Notes: generated by a model not told the origin, from the letters alone. A stretch of 64,000 bases of DNA from Tatumella punctata (GCF_039523735.1 NZ_BAAAFW010000025.1:62001-126000); one strand, 5' to 3'; shown: positions 17,604-26,912, numbered from the stretch's first letter. Made by a program: numbers and translations.

Positions 17604-18071
17604 TCAGGCAATAAAACGCATAATCAGCATCGAGATCACCGCGTTGATAACACTGGCCAGCATCAGTAACGGCCAGTATTTCTTCGGGACGTCCGCCACC
17701 CCCAGCAGACGGCCCATATATTGTAACTGGGAACCCATCAGAAAAATGGCGGGGATCAGTATGGTGATCTGTGCGGGATCTAAGGTGCCTTTAGTCAGCA
17801 GGCTGACGGCGACGCCGGTACCTGCTGACGAAGAGAGCCAGGCGGTAAGCAATACGGTCACTGCTTCACCGGGCAGACCAAAAACCCCCATTACCGGCGC
17901 AAAAAGATGGCCGATAAACTGCATAATCCCGAGCAGATTGAGCATTTCGGCAATAACATAGGCCATCACCACATTTGGCATCAGATTGTTGATGGCGATA
18001 TTGAAGCCTTTACGGGCCCCGATAACAAAAATATCAAACGGGTTGCTACGGGCAGACAATGGATTACTCAT
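17604..18071 (-). CDS. yjiG: YjiG family inner-membrane protein (SpmB-like)
   Basis: 155-residue integral membrane protein with about four hydrophobic segments, matching YjiG and related to the nucleoside-recognition/spore-maturation SpmB fold. YjiG and YjiH together resemble the two halves of a transporter, possibly a dipeptide or amino-acid carrier; this is an inference from the pairing with peptidases. It overlaps yjiH by 8 bp, with AAGGA 8 bp before the ATG, so translation is coupled. Its stop is 68 bp before the M20 hydrolase gene. Confidence 0.85.
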   Translation of the reverse strand: MSNPLSARSNPFDIFVIGARKGFNIAINNLMPNVVMAYVIAEMLNLLGIMQFIGHLFAPVMGVFGLPGEAVTVLLTAWLSSSAGTGVAVSLLTKGTLDPAQITILIPAIFLMGSQLQYMGRLLGVADVPKKYWPLLMLASVINAVISMLIMRFIA

Positions 18072-18750
18072 GGATAAAATCCTTTTTACAGACCGTGTTT
18101 AACGTCATTCTGACCAGACCTGCGCCGACAAATTTCAGTACAAACATCAGTAATAACGGAACAATTAGCGGGGTTGTCAGTGAGGCAAACAGTGCAGAAC
18201 CAATCGCGAAATAATTATTAATCAGACCGGCCCCTGAATACTGCCAGGCCCCCATGATCACGACGTGTTTACGGGTAATTTTTTGACTGTCATACAGCTC
18301 TTTACTTAATGCTGCTCCGGCATCGGTACTCTGTAAATCTGTGATCAGTGCCAGCCCGGTGTAGCCGGGCAAGCCAAGTAATGGTTTTAGTAATGGAGTC
18401 AGTAATTTATGGGCTGCACGGATCGCGCCGTAATAGGTAAATATTTCAAGTAAGCCAAGTGCCAGCATTACCGTAGGCACCAGCGACAAGGCAAACAGAA
18501 AACCGGCTTTCGCACCTAATCCGCCACTGCCGACAAAGGTCCCTGAACCACCGGCTTTCAGGGTACCGAAGGCTCCGCCGAGGGTGGTAAAATCGAATGC
18601 GCCCAGCCATTCCATCCCTCTGACATTAAAAAACAGTCCGGAAAATACCAGTAATACAGCGGCCAGTGCGATCCATGCGCCGGGGGTTACCCGCAGGGCT
18701 GTGTCATCTTTATCCGGCTTTTGCCGGGGAGTAGTGTTGTGGTTCATCAT
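18064..18750 (-). CDS. yjiH: YjiH family inner-membrane protein
   Basis: 228-residue membrane protein matching YjiH. A polar N-terminal tail of about 25 residues is followed by about five hydrophobic segments. The nucleoside-recognition (gate) core shows as LPGYTGLALITDLQSTDAG near 140 and MGAWQYSGAGLINNYFAIG near 175. It is the first gene of a three-gene operon with yjiG and the M20 hydrolase, and the pair probably moves the substrate or product of that hydrolase. MM at the start leaves 18750 or 18747 as initiation codon. Confidence 0.85.
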   Translation of the reverse strand: MMNHNTTPRQKPDKDDTALRVTPGAWIALAAVLLVFSGLFFNVRGMEWLGAFDFTTLGGAFGTLKAGGSGTFVGSGGLGAKAGFLFALSLVPTVMLALGLLEIFTYYGAIRAAHKLLTPLLKPLLGLPGYTGLALITDLQSTDAGAALSKELYDSQKITRKHVVIMGAWQYSGAGLINNYFAIGSALFASLTTPLIVPLLLMFVLKFVGAGLVRMTLNTVCKKDFIHE

Positions 18751-19287
18751 TATTCTCTTTGTTATTTAATTAAGTAAATTCCCTGATGCCGGAAGCTAAA
18801 TACTCTGTATTGCCTGTCCGCAATCCGGAGTATTAGCAGGTTTTATGCCAGCAATAAAATTACCGGTAACGCAGGGGCCGAAAAATATCCACAGAGGGTT
18901 ATCTGCAGGGATATAACACTGCACCCGGAGCGGAGCTGATAATATATTATTTTATTCTATATCCGGTAAATAACCGGCACTGTATTGGTGCGCTGGTGCT
19001 ATTTTGGTGCAATAGATAAGATTATTTCGGATTAGTGATGCCGGTTATTTCATTAAATTACCGGAAAGGTTTATAAAAACAGAAACAGTATTTTATGAGT
19101 TATAGCATTACTTTTAGTCAGGCGTGACTGCCGGACCGTTGTTTTATGAAAAACCGATAAATTATTGAGATGGCACGGCGATTGGGGGGGAATCTGTCGT
19201 GCGGCCGGGATGAGCCGCGGGTCAGCAAATTCCGTATCATGGTATCTGAAGCGGCACCTACGCCGCTCACGGATAAAAGCCGTGCGG
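18751..19287. other. Intergenic region upstream of yjiH operon
   Basis: 537 bp without a supported gene. The part near yjiH (18760-19080) is AT-rich and must hold the operon promoter. A small hairpin (about 19275-19291, 5-bp stem) overlaps the end of the LysR-type gene and is a poor terminator. I see no repeat or RNA gene. Confidence 0.45.
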
Positions 19288-20190
19288 TCAGTCCGGTGAC
19301 GGGGCCTGGTGGTCGGATTCCAGTGCCCGTGCACCCTCTGACAGACAGCGTGTCAGCATCATATGCAGTGAGGAACGCCGGTTAGCGTGTCGCATGACAA
19401 TAATCAGTTCACGGTAAAAGGTGGCTGCCTGTAACGGGATCACCCGTACTTTTGCGTGTCGCTTCAGCCACTGGCCGGAAAGAGGCACCAGTGCAATCCC
19501 GAGCCGGTTTTCGACCATCCGGACAATGGCTTCTATTTCGTCAAGTTCGAGGATTTGCCGTGGTTCGATGCGCTGTTCGCGTAAAAACTGACTCACCAGC
19601 CGGCCACCGAATGAGGTCCGGTCGTAACGGACAAATGGCTGCTCACGCAGCAGGGCTCTGGCGTCATCGCCGGTGACATCTTGCGGGACGATTAACACAT
19701 AAGGCTCACGTAACAGCGTCTCGCTCCATAATTCTTTGGCCAGACTGAAGGACGGTTTGATGGTAATCGCCAGGTCGACATCGCCGGTTTCGACCATTGA
19801 TAACAGATTAAAAGAGACCCCGGGCACCAGCCGGGTTTCAAGGTGCGGGGCCAGTTGCTGAATACCGACCAGCACTTCGGGCAATAACCCGGACTGGATG
19901 GTCGAAATCGCCCCTATTTTCACCACTCCACGGTATTCACTGACGTTATTCGGCTGTGACATGCGGGCAAAAATACTGAGTATTTCTTCTGCCATTGGCA
20001 GTACACGGTTACCGGCGGCGCTCAGCATGACACTGCGCCCGGAGCGGTCAAATAAACGGATGCCGAGTGCATTTTCCAGGATACGCATCTGGGCGCTGAC
20101 CGCGGATTGTGTCAGGCCGATACGCTGTCCTGCGGCGGCGAACGTTCCGTACTGAGTGACGGCAACAAAGGTTTTGAGTTCTCTTAACAT
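19288..20190 (-). CDS. LysR-type transcriptional regulator
   Basis: About 300 residues: an N-terminal winged helix-turn-helix (LRELKTFVAVTQYGTFAAAG, then LTQSAVSAQMRILE) and a periplasmic-binding-protein-like effector domain from about residue 90. The frame opens with a GTG at 20202, but the LysR family start fits the ATG at 20190. It is divergent from the VOC-pxpBC-MHS block, with about 125 bp between starts, so it most likely controls that block; it may also affect the yjiH operon downstream. The effector could be 5-oxoproline or a related compound, by inference only. Confidence 0.9.
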   Translation of the reverse strand: MLRELKTFVAVTQYGTFAAAGQRIGLTQSAVSAQMRILENALGIRLFDRSGRSVMLSAAGNRVLPMAEEILSIFARMSQPNNVSEYRGVVKIGAISTIQSGLLPEVLVGIQQLAPHLETRLVPGVSFNLLSMVETGDVDLAITIKPSFSLAKELWSETLLREPYVLIVPQDVTGDDARALLREQPFVRYDRTSFGGRLVSQFLREQRIEPRQILELDEIEAIVRMVENRLGIALVPLSGQWLKRHAKVRVIPLQAATFYRELIIVMRHANRRSSLHMMLTRCLSEGARALESDHQAPSPD

Positions 20191-20314
20191 CAGTGGTGCC
20201 ACTCATTAAAATTATTGTTGATTGAAACGCATAATATTCGCTTTTCATCAAAAAATATATCAATAAGAATGCAATCTCACCCTCAGAAAAACAGAGCAGT
20301 CGGAGAGTATCGTT

Positions 20315-20740
20315 ATGGCATTAAGTCCGTTTCACCTGGCAATTCCGGTTTATGATTTACCTGCCGCCCGTCGTTTTTATGGCGAGATTTTTGGTCTGGC
20401 TGAAGGCCGTTCCAGTGAGCAGTGGGTTGATTTCGATTTTTATGGTCATCAGCTGGTGATCCATGAACATCCGCGGACAGCGACACAGCAATCAGCCCAT
20501 ACCAATCCGGTCGATGGCCATGATGTCCCGGTACCACATTTCGGGATTGTCCTGAGCTGGGAGGAATGGGAAAGTCTGGCGGCACGGCTGCGTGATTTCA
20601 ACACCCAATTTGTGATTGAACCTTATGTCCGTTTTAAAGGCCAGGTGGGTGAGCAGGCGACCATGTTCCTGCTGGATCCTTGTGGTAATGCCCTGGAATT
20701 CAAAGCATTTAAAGATATGTCCCGGCTGTTTGCCAAATAA
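20315..20740 (+). CDS. VOC family (glyoxalase/dioxygenase fold) protein
   Basis: 141 residues with two beta-alpha-beta-beta-beta modules: FHLAIPVYDLPAARRFYGEI at the start with the first metal His, VPHFGIVL near 74 with the second His, and LLDPCGNALEFKAFK near the end with the metal Glu. Divalent-metal enzyme of unknown substrate. GGAGAG is 7 bp before the ATG. It is 60 bp upstream of pxpB and likely in the same transcript under the divergent LysR regulator. Confidence 0.85.
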   Translation: MALSPFHLAIPVYDLPAARRFYGEIFGLAEGRSSEQWVDFDFYGHQLVIHEHPRTATQQSAHTNPVDGHDVPVPHFGIVLSWEEWESLAARLRDFNTQFVIEPYVRFKGQVGEQATMFLLDPCGNALEFKAFKDMSRLFAK

Positions 20741-20800
20741 TAATCACCGGTCAGTGGGTGCCTGCCGGGGCGCGGTCCCCGGTATTTTTGTGGAGTTTAT

Positions 20801-21529
20801 ATGTCGTATTCTGCGCTGCGCTGGCGCTGTGACCCGTCAGGAGAAGACTGCCTGATCGTTACCCTGGATGTAGCGGACGCCCCCTGGCGGCTGACCAGCC
20901 AGCTGGCCGACTGGTTAACGTCTCAGTCACTGACCGGGGTCATTGATATTGTACCTGGGGTAACAACCCTCGGGATCTACTACCAGCCGGGGGTGTTATG
21001 GTCGCTGGATAGCCAGCTTTCTCCGTACAGCCAGATGTATAACCGGCTGGAAAACTTACTGAACAGCTGGCAGCCAGCCAGCCAGCATCATCCCCGTGAA
21101 GTCGTGATCCCTGTCTGTTATCACCCTGAGTTTGCACCTGATTTACAGGAGATCGCCGAACACTGCCGATTAACGCCTCAGCAGGTGATCGCGCGCCATC
21201 AGGCGGTTACTGTCGATGTGATGATGCTGGGATTCTTACCGGGCCATCCTTACCTGGGGCTCCTCGATCCCTGTTTTTCGATGCCGCGTAAGTCTGCTCC
21301 GCGCCTGAGTGTGCAGCAGGGGGCGATTGGCATCGCTAACCGGCAAAGTGTTATTTATCCGCAACAGAGTCCCGGCGGCTGGAATCTGATTGGCCGTACG
21401 CCCCTGTCCATGTTCAGCACCCATCGTCCGGAGCCCTGCCTGTTACAGGCGGGTGACAGAGTGCGTTTTTCTGCTATCAGCCGTCAACAGTTTACGAAAC
21501 TGCAACAGGAGTCTCAGCGTGGCGATTGA
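20801..21529 (+). CDS. pxpB: 5-oxoprolinase subunit PxpB (KipI family)
   Basis: 242 residues of the carboxyltransferase C/D (KipI) domain: SYSALRWRCDPSGEDCLIV at the start, the core VIPVCYHPEFAPDL near 103, HQAVTVDVMMLGFLPGHPYLGLLD near 130-150, RLSVQQGAIGIANRQSVIYP and SPGGWNLIGRTPLSMF. PxpB and PxpC join PxpA to open the 5-oxoproline ring to glutamate with ATP. GGAG lies 5 bp before the ATG, and the stop overlaps pxpC by 11 bp. No pxpA (LamB/YcsF family) gene is in this cluster. Confidence 0.92.
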   Translation: MSYSALRWRCDPSGEDCLIVTLDVADAPWRLTSQLADWLTSQSLTGVIDIVPGVTTLGIYYQPGVLWSLDSQLSPYSQMYNRLENLLNSWQPASQHHPREVVIPVCYHPEFAPDLQEIAEHCRLTPQQVIARHQAVTVDVMMLGFLPGHPYLGLLDPCFSMPRKSAPRLSVQQGAIGIANRQSVIYPQQSPGGWNLIGRTPLSMFSTHRPEPCLLQAGDRVRFSAISRQQFTKLQQESQRGD

Positions 21530-22454
21530 AATTTTACACCCTGGCCTGGCGACGGCATTGCATGACAGTGGCCGGTATGGCTGGCAGCATTTCGGTGTAC
21601 CGATCTCCGGAGCGATGGATCTTTTTTCTCACCAGCTGGCGAACCGGCTGGCGGGGAACAGTGATGATCCTGCGACTCTGGAAATGACGTTACAGGGTGC
21701 CAGACTGCATTTTTTACGTCGGGCGGTGATTGTCCTGACCGGCGCTGATCTGTCACCTATGCTGGACGGTGAACCGGTGGAAATGTTGCGCCCCTTAACG
21801 GTTCCTGCCGGTGCGGTACTGAGTTTTGGTGCCCGCCGGCGGGGTGCCCGTTGTTATCTGGCGATAAAAGGCGGCTTCGCCGCGCCGGAAATCATGGGCA
21901 GTCAGAGTACCTGTTCCGGTAGTGCCTTTGGTGGTTATGGCGGACGTTACCTGAAAAAAGGTGATCGGCTGGCGTTCCGCTGGCCGTTACATAATATCAG
22001 CCGGTCACTGGCCCCTTTTGGTCTGCCGGATATTTTTCCTCAGCCATTACAGGTCCTGCGCTTTATCCCGGGGAAACACTGGGATCGGTTAACCGGGGAA
22101 GCAAAACAGCGTTTCACCGATAGCGTATTTACGGTCAGCCCGTATTCTGACCGGATGGGCTATCGTTTACAGGGGGAAGCGCTGACCCTGAGCCAGCCGG
22201 CGGATATTTACTCCGAAGCCGTCAGCCGCGGTACGGTACAGTTACCTGCCGACGGGTTGCCGATTATTCTGCTGGCCGATAGTCAGACCACCGGCGGATA
22301 TCCGAAGATTGCGCATATTGCGACGATGGATCTGCCTTACTTAGCACAGGCATTGCCCGGCGCCCAGTTTTGCTTCCGGCAGATTTCTCTGCATACGGCA
22401 CAGCAACTGGCTTATCAGCGTCAGCAGTGGCTGGAAAAAATTCCCTGCGGCTGA
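21519..22454 (+). CDS. pxpC: 5-oxoprolinase subunit PxpC (KipA family)
   Basis: 311 residues when started at the GTG at 21519, which has AGGAG 7 bp upstream and gives the family N-terminus AIEILHPGLATALHDSGRYG. The longer ATG frame from 21390 only covers pxpB sequence. Domain marks are FGVPISGAMDLFSHQLANRL, NPATLEM-like DDPATLEMTLQGA, YLAIKGGFA near 138, PYSDRMGYRL and ILLADSQTTGGYPKIA near 260. It acts with PxpB as the ATP-dependent half of 5-oxoprolinase. It overlaps pxpB by 11 bp and precedes an MHS transporter gene by 320 bp. Confidence 0.92.
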   Translation: MAIEILHPGLATALHDSGRYGWQHFGVPISGAMDLFSHQLANRLAGNSDDPATLEMTLQGARLHFLRRAVIVLTGADLSPMLDGEPVEMLRPLTVPAGAVLSFGARRRGARCYLAIKGGFAAPEIMGSQSTCSGSAFGGYGGRYLKKGDRLAFRWPLHNISRSLAPFGLPDIFPQPLQVLRFIPGKHWDRLTGEAKQRFTDSVFTVSPYSDRMGYRLQGEALTLSQPADIYSEAVSRGTVQLPADGLPIILLADSQTTGGYPKIAHIATMDLPYLAQALPGAQFCFRQISLHTAQQLAYQRQQWLEKIPCG

Positions 22455-22774
22455 AAATAACCATTGCACCAGCTGAGTGAGCCCGGATCATTTTGGTGAA
22501 AACATCCGGGCGATTAATTTCTCCCTGCGGTTTACTGCCGCGTCTTTTATTTTTACCCCGTCGCTGAATCACTCTTTTTCGCTCTGTCATTGAGAATAAA
22601 TATTATTCACCGGTCTGACTCTGTATTTATTTTTATACGGGCGGATGACTGACGAATAATTTCTATCAATGGCAGAACTGGTCCCGGAGTTGCTTGTTAC
22701 CTGCTCACTATAAAAAAGAATGCCGCTGTATTCGGCAGGCCTGTTAATACATTCACCTGTGAGGCAACACCACC
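22455..22774 (+). other. Intergenic region between pxpC and MHS transporter
   Basis: 320 bp; moderately AT-rich and without a supported gene. No strong terminator is visible after pxpC, so read-through into the transporter gene is possible. The last 100 bases probably hold a separate promoter. Confidence 0.4.
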
Positions 22775-24103
22775 ATGTCCTATGAAACTGAACCGGAATT
22801 TACGCTGGCGTCAGTACGCCAGAATAATCAGGATCGTCATTTGTTAGCCCGGCGAGCCGCGGTGGCTGCAATGACCGGTACCGCGATTGAATATTACGAA
22901 TTTGGTATTTATGGTTTTATGGCATCAGTAATCGGACCGTTATTTTTTCCGGGGGCCAGTCCTGCGGCTGCATTATTATCAGTACTGGCCGTTTTTGGCA
23001 GTGCTTTTCTTATCCGGCCACTGGGGGGGATTCTGCTTGGCCGGATAGGCGATAAACTGGGACGCAGGAAAATATTATTACTGACGGTTCTTGGCATGGG
23101 GGGATCGACCGCTGCCATCGGTTTGCTGCCGGATGCGGCCAGTGCCGGAATTCTGGCACCGGTGCTACTGGTTATATTACGCCTGGCCCAGGGCTTCTTC
23201 GCCGGGGCTGAGATTGTCGGTGCCGCAGCCTTTGTCGCTGAGTCAGCGCCCACCGGTAAACGCGGATTTTACGGTGCTTTTACCCCGGTCGGGGTGGCTC
23301 TCGGGGGCGCACTGGCAGCTTTTATCTGTGGTTGTATGCTGCAGTTTGTCGACGCCGGGCAGTTACATCGCTGGGGCTGGCGGATCCCTTTTCTGCTGAC
23401 TATTCTGCTGGTGATCCTGTCGGCAGTGATGCGCCACCAGGTGGAAGAAACACCGGCATTTAAAGCGTTCAGTCGGGGTAAAAAGCCGATACCTGTCCCG
23501 TTTTTCACCATGCTCCGCGAACACCGTTCAGCATTGCTGCGGGTGATTGTGCTGACATTCGGTCAGAATGCCGGTTACTGGATAGGTGTTGTCTTTATGA
23601 ATATTTATCTGACCACCTGGCTTGGCTATAACAAACAGCAGGTCTTCTGGATGATGGCCGTGATCAGCCTGGCAATGGCGGCGATGATGCCATTCTGGGG
23701 CGGGTTGTCGGACAAACTGGGGCGCAGCAAAGTGCTGAAAACCGGATTTATCGGCTATGTGGTGCTGGTGCTGCCGATGATGTCACTGATGGATCACCAT
23801 AATTACTGGCTGGCCTGTGTGGCGATGTTTATCGCCAGCCTGCCGATGCCGATTGTGCAGTCGGTCGGGTATCCGACCTATGCTGAACAGTTCCCGACGG
23901 CGGTGCGCTACAGTGGTATGGCGCTGAGTATTAACCTGGGTGCCATTCTTGGCGGCGGTCTTACCCCTTATCTGGTGACTGCGTTAATCGAAAAAACCGG
24001 CTGGCTATATATGCCGGGGATTGTTATGGCCTGTGCGGCGTTACCCGGCCTGTGGGTGCTGTTACGGATGCGTGATACTCACCGGCAGGAACTGCCGAAA
24101 TGA
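22775..24103 (+). CDS. MHS-family metabolite:H+ symporter (MFS)
   Basis: 442 residues and about twelve membrane segments. The metabolite:H+ symporter marks are AMTGTAIEYYEFGIYGFMA in helix 1, GRIGDKLGRRKILL in the 2-3 loop, RLAQGFFAGAEIVGA, RGFYGAF and the VEETPAFKAF loop, as in shikimate and KgtP-like carriers. It imports a small organic acid or zwitterion with protons. Being downstream of pxpBC, a 5-oxoproline or related substrate is the best guess, not a demonstrated one. GAGG lies 10 bp before the ATG. It is distinct from the ProP-like gene at 241-1716. Confidence 0.85.
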   Translation: MSYETEPEFTLASVRQNNQDRHLLARRAAVAAMTGTAIEYYEFGIYGFMASVIGPLFFPGASPAAALLSVLAVFGSAFLIRPLGGILLGRIGDKLGRRKILLLTVLGMGGSTAAIGLLPDAASAGILAPVLLVILRLAQGFFAGAEIVGAAAFVAESAPTGKRGFYGAFTPVGVALGGALAAFICGCMLQFVDAGQLHRWGWRIPFLLTILLVILSAVMRHQVEETPAFKAFSRGKKPIPVPFFTMLREHRSALLRVIVLTFGQNAGYWIGVVFMNIYLTTWLGYNKQQVFWMMAVISLAMAAMMPFWGGLSDKLGRSKVLKTGFIGYVVLVLPMMSLMDHHNYWLACVAMFIASLPMPIVQSVGYPTYAEQFPTAVRYSGMALSINLGAILGGGLTPYLVTALIEKTGWLYMPGIVMACAALPGLWVLLRMRDTHRQELPK

Positions 24104-24236
24104 TCCCCGCATCTGGCAATATCGCCGTAAACCAGCGGCGGCCGGTGACGGGTCACCGCCACGTTACACCTCCGGCCGTACTTATCCTGTAAAACGCCGT
24201 CTTTTGCAGTGTCCCTCAGGCCCGGCCAGAGTGTAG

Positions 24237-24260
24237 CAGGGAAGTCAGCAGACTTCCCTG
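24237..24260. terminator. Hairpin between convergent genes
   Basis: A perfect 10-bp stem (24237-24246 with 24251-24260) with a 4-base loop lies between the convergent transporter and binding-protein genes. The T-run is weak on both sides, so it may be a bidirectional, inefficient terminator. Confidence 0.5.
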
Positions 24261-24267
24261 TCACGGT

Positions 24268-25419
24268 TTATTTCTCCGGACGGTAGCTCAGATTCACCGG
24301 GTCATCGGGCAGTTTAGTAAAATGCGTCGCAATATAGTGATAATCTGCGGTCGGGTTCAGGCTGGCAAATTGCTGCGGATAGAACCAGTGGGCGAGGGTT
24401 TCGACACCGATAATATTCCACGGGTGATTATAAAAATGGTGATAAATACCGCCGACGTGGCCTTCGCTGACTGCCGGAATATTGGCGACGGCAGTACGAT
24501 GCAACAGGGCATCAAAACTGGCTTGAATGGCCGGTACACTGGTGTTGTAGCCAAACGGCAATACCGGATTACCCGGTGCACCCCGCCTGGAACCGGTCAT
24601 CAGATACCAGTCCGGGCGCATGGTGATAATCTGTTCCGGGTTGATAAATCCGGAAGCGCCGGTCAGTAATTCTGAACCGATATTAATTCCGCCGGCTGCA
24701 GCCACCAGCTCACCCCAGCCAGCCTTACCATGGGTAAAGCAGCAGTTATCAGAGTTACCGGCAATCGGCTCAATAAATACCGATGGCTTTTTCTGTTGTT
24801 TGCTGACGACCTGGTTAATCTGATCCAGCCGGCGGGTATAGAAGTCAGTGTATGCTTTAGCATTCTGCTCTTTGTTCAGTACTTTCCCCAGCAGTGTGAT
24901 ACTTGGCACCGTGTCCTGCATCGGGTGCAGTTCATAGTCGAGGAATATCACCGGAATATGTAATTCGCGGAAACGTTTCAGAACGCCGGTTTGCTCCAGC
25001 GCCGGTTTCGCCCGTAACTGAGCGACCAGCAGATCGGGGTGGGTGGAAAGGACAGTTTCCGGGTTCACATTCCCCTGATCTGATAATCCCATATCAGGAA
25101 TTCTGGCAGCGTCCGGCCAGGTCTTACTCAGCACTGCCCATTCCTGACTGTCCTGCTTTTTGATCAGGTTGTTCCAGGTCACCACCCGGGCAAACGGATT
25201 ATCGCGGTCCAGCAGTGCCAGCGCCATAATATCGCGGCCGTCCTGCAGAATAATGCGTTCGGGTTCATGGTTAATCACCACCGTCCGGTTATCCATATCT
25301 TTGACAGTCAGAGGATAATCCGTCGCCAGGGCTGCCAGCGGAGATAAGCATAAAGCGGCAGCCAGGCAATGACGTGCATAACGGGATAAACCCTGAAAAC
25401 GTTGCTTCGCGTACTTCAT
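24268..25419 (-). CDS. Periplasmic substrate-binding protein of an iron-chelate-type ABC importer
   Basis: 383 residues. A signal peptide (basic start, hydrophobic stretch about 17-30, cleavage after ALA near 32) leads into a class III (FecB/BtuF/TroA-like) binding fold: PLTVKDMDNRTVVINHEPERII, LAVIHPDLL-like LSTHPDLLVAQLRA, GELVAAAGGINIG near 235, and IITMRPDWYLMTG near 265. It captures a ferric siderophore, haem or similar metal complex for the divergent permease and ATPase genes at 25842-27694. The DNCCF cysteine pair near residue 225 is unusual. The exact ligand is unknown. Confidence 0.82.
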   Translation of the reverse strand: MKYAKQRFQGLSRYARHCLAAALCLSPLAALATDYPLTVKDMDNRTVVINHEPERIILQDGRDIMALALLDRDNPFARVVTWNNLIKKQDSQEWAVLSKTWPDAARIPDMGLSDQGNVNPETVLSTHPDLLVAQLRAKPALEQTGVLKRFRELHIPVIFLDYELHPMQDTVPSITLLGKVLNKEQNAKAYTDFYTRRLDQINQVVSKQQKKPSVFIEPIAGNSDNCCFTHGKAGWGELVAAAGGINIGSELLTGASGFINPEQIITMRPDWYLMTGSRRGAPGNPVLPFGYNTSVPAIQASFDALLHRTAVANIPAVSEGHVGGIYHHFYNHPWNIIGVETLAHWFYPQQFASLNPTADYHYIATHFTKLPDDPVNLSYRPEK

Positions 25420-25841
25420 CGGGGGATTCCTGAGTATTTTATGACCAATAACCGGTGGGTTGCGCGGGGCATCACTACCGGACCTGAATATGAATACGAA
25501 TTGATATCATAATTACTATTAACCTTAAAGCGCAGCAGTTATAGAGTAAAACTGTTACCGGGCGTGACTGTGATGGTCAGAGCATCTGACAATCCGCGAC
25601 AGAGAAGGGGGACGCGGCGGGCAGACTTATCTCATCAATGTTTACGTTGTGTAAATTGTTTAGCGTTGAATTCGCTTGTTTTCAGGGTATCATTCGGAAT
25701 GATTATTATTATATTTTGTCACCGGGGAAGAATGGCTTACTGAAAGCCATTTTTATTATGTGCACTGCCGGGAAAGTTATCGTCCGGGGCCGGCGGCTGG
25801 CAAACACTGCAATCAGTTTTCAGAACGCGGAAGTATTATTT
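25420..25841. other. Divergent promoter region of the ABC importer
   Basis: 422 bp between the binding-protein gene and the permease gene. An AT-rich palindrome-like stretch at 25504-25518 matches the 7-1-7 Fur consensus (TGATAAT-N-ATTATCA) at about 9 of 14 positions, which is weak. The plus-strand frame continues upstream of the permease ATG to 25638, but that part has no family similarity and was not taken as coding. Confidence 0.35.
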
Positions 25842-26912
25842 ATGAGTACTGTAACAGAACCTGTGACCCGCCAGACCGGCGGTATCGGGGCAGAGTATCG
25901 AAAAATTATCCGTAAACGGGTGTTATTACTGCTGGTGTTGTTTATCGCTATCTGCGCGAGTGTCATTCTTGATTTTACTATCGGTCCTGCCCGTCTGGAT
26001 CTCAGCACCTTACTGACAGCATTGATTGATCCCTCGTCGGTCGATGATGCTACCCGGGTGATTGTCTGGGACATCCGTTTACCTTTTACCCTGATGGCAG
26101 TTGTGGTCGGTTTTGCCCTCGGTATGGCCGGCAGCGAAATGCAGACTATCCTGAATAACCCGTTAGCCAGCCCGTTTACCTTAGGCGTGTCTTCGGCAGC
26201 CTCTTTCGGTGCGGCCCTGGCCCTGGTACTGGGGGTTGGTATCCCGTGGATCCCCGGCCAGTGGCTGGTGACGGGTAATGCCTTTATTTTTGCCATTCTT
26301 ACCGCGTTTATCCTCAATCTGGTGAGTCGCCGCACGGTAAATACCCGCACCACGGTGGTGTTGTTCGGTATTGCACTGGTGTTTACCTTTAATGCGCTGG
26401 TCGCCATGATGCAGTTTATTGCCAGTGAAGATACCCTGCAGTCGCTGGTTTTCTGGACCATGGGCAGCCTGGGTCGTGCTTCATGGCCAAAACTGGGTAT
26501 TCTGGCGGCCGCAATTGTGATTTTACTTCCCTGGGCCATGAGAAGTGCCTGGCAGCTGACGGCATTGCGGCTGGGTGAAGACCGGGCGGCAAGTTTCGGG
26601 ATTGATGTGGCCCGGTTACGGATGACGTCGCTGCTGCGTATTAGTCTGGCATCTGCACTGGCGGTGGCGTTTGTCGGACCGATTGGTTTTATCGGTCTGG
26701 TGGCACCGCATATTGCACGGCAACTGGTCGGGGAAGATCACCGCTTCTATCTGCCCGCCAGCGGTCTGATTGGCGCGCTGGTATTATCGCTGGCCTCCGT
26801 GGTTTCAAAAAATATTGAACAGGGAGTCATAATCCCGATTGGTATTATTACTTCACTGGTCGGAGTTCCTTTCTTTATTGTGATCATTCTGCGTCACCGG
26901 GGGAATTTGTAA
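25842..26912 (+). CDS. FecCD-family ABC transporter permease
   Basis: 356 residues and about nine to ten membrane segments, typical of iron-siderophore/B12 permeases: IRLPFTLMAVVVGFALGMAGSEMQTILNNPLASPFTLG near 75-112, FWTMGSLG near 200, and GPIGFIGLVAPHIARQLVGEDHR near 282-304, the cytoplasmic ATPase-coupling region. GGAAG lies 8 bp before the ATG at 25842, which was chosen over the longer frame. Its TAA shares one base with the ATG of the ATPase gene. It should form a homodimeric channel for the metal chelate delivered by the divergent binding protein. Confidence 0.9.
   Translation: MSTVTEPVTRQTGGIGAEYRKIIRKRVLLLLVLFIAICASVILDFTIGPARLDLSTLLTALIDPSSVDDATRVIVWDIRLPFTLMAVVVGFALGMAGSEMQTILNNPLASPFTLGVSSAASFGAALALVLGVGIPWIPGQWLVTGNAFIFAILTAFILNLVSRRTVNTRTTVVLFGIALVFTFNALVAMMQFIASEDTLQSLVFWTMGSLGRASWPKLGILAAAIVILLPWAMRSAWQLTALRLGEDRAASFGIDVARLRMTSLLRISLASALAVAFVGPIGFIGLVAPHIARQLVGEDHRFYLPASGLIGALVLSLASVVSKNIEQGVIIPIGIITSLVGVPFFIVIILRHRGNL

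Noticed and set aside
21390..21518. PxpC start inside pxpB
   Set aside because: The first 43 codons only mirror pxpB in another frame. The GTG at 21519 has a good ribosome site and the family N-terminus.
25638..25841. Long N-terminal extension of the ABC permease
   Set aside because: It has no family similarity, and a ribosome site precedes the ATG at 25842.
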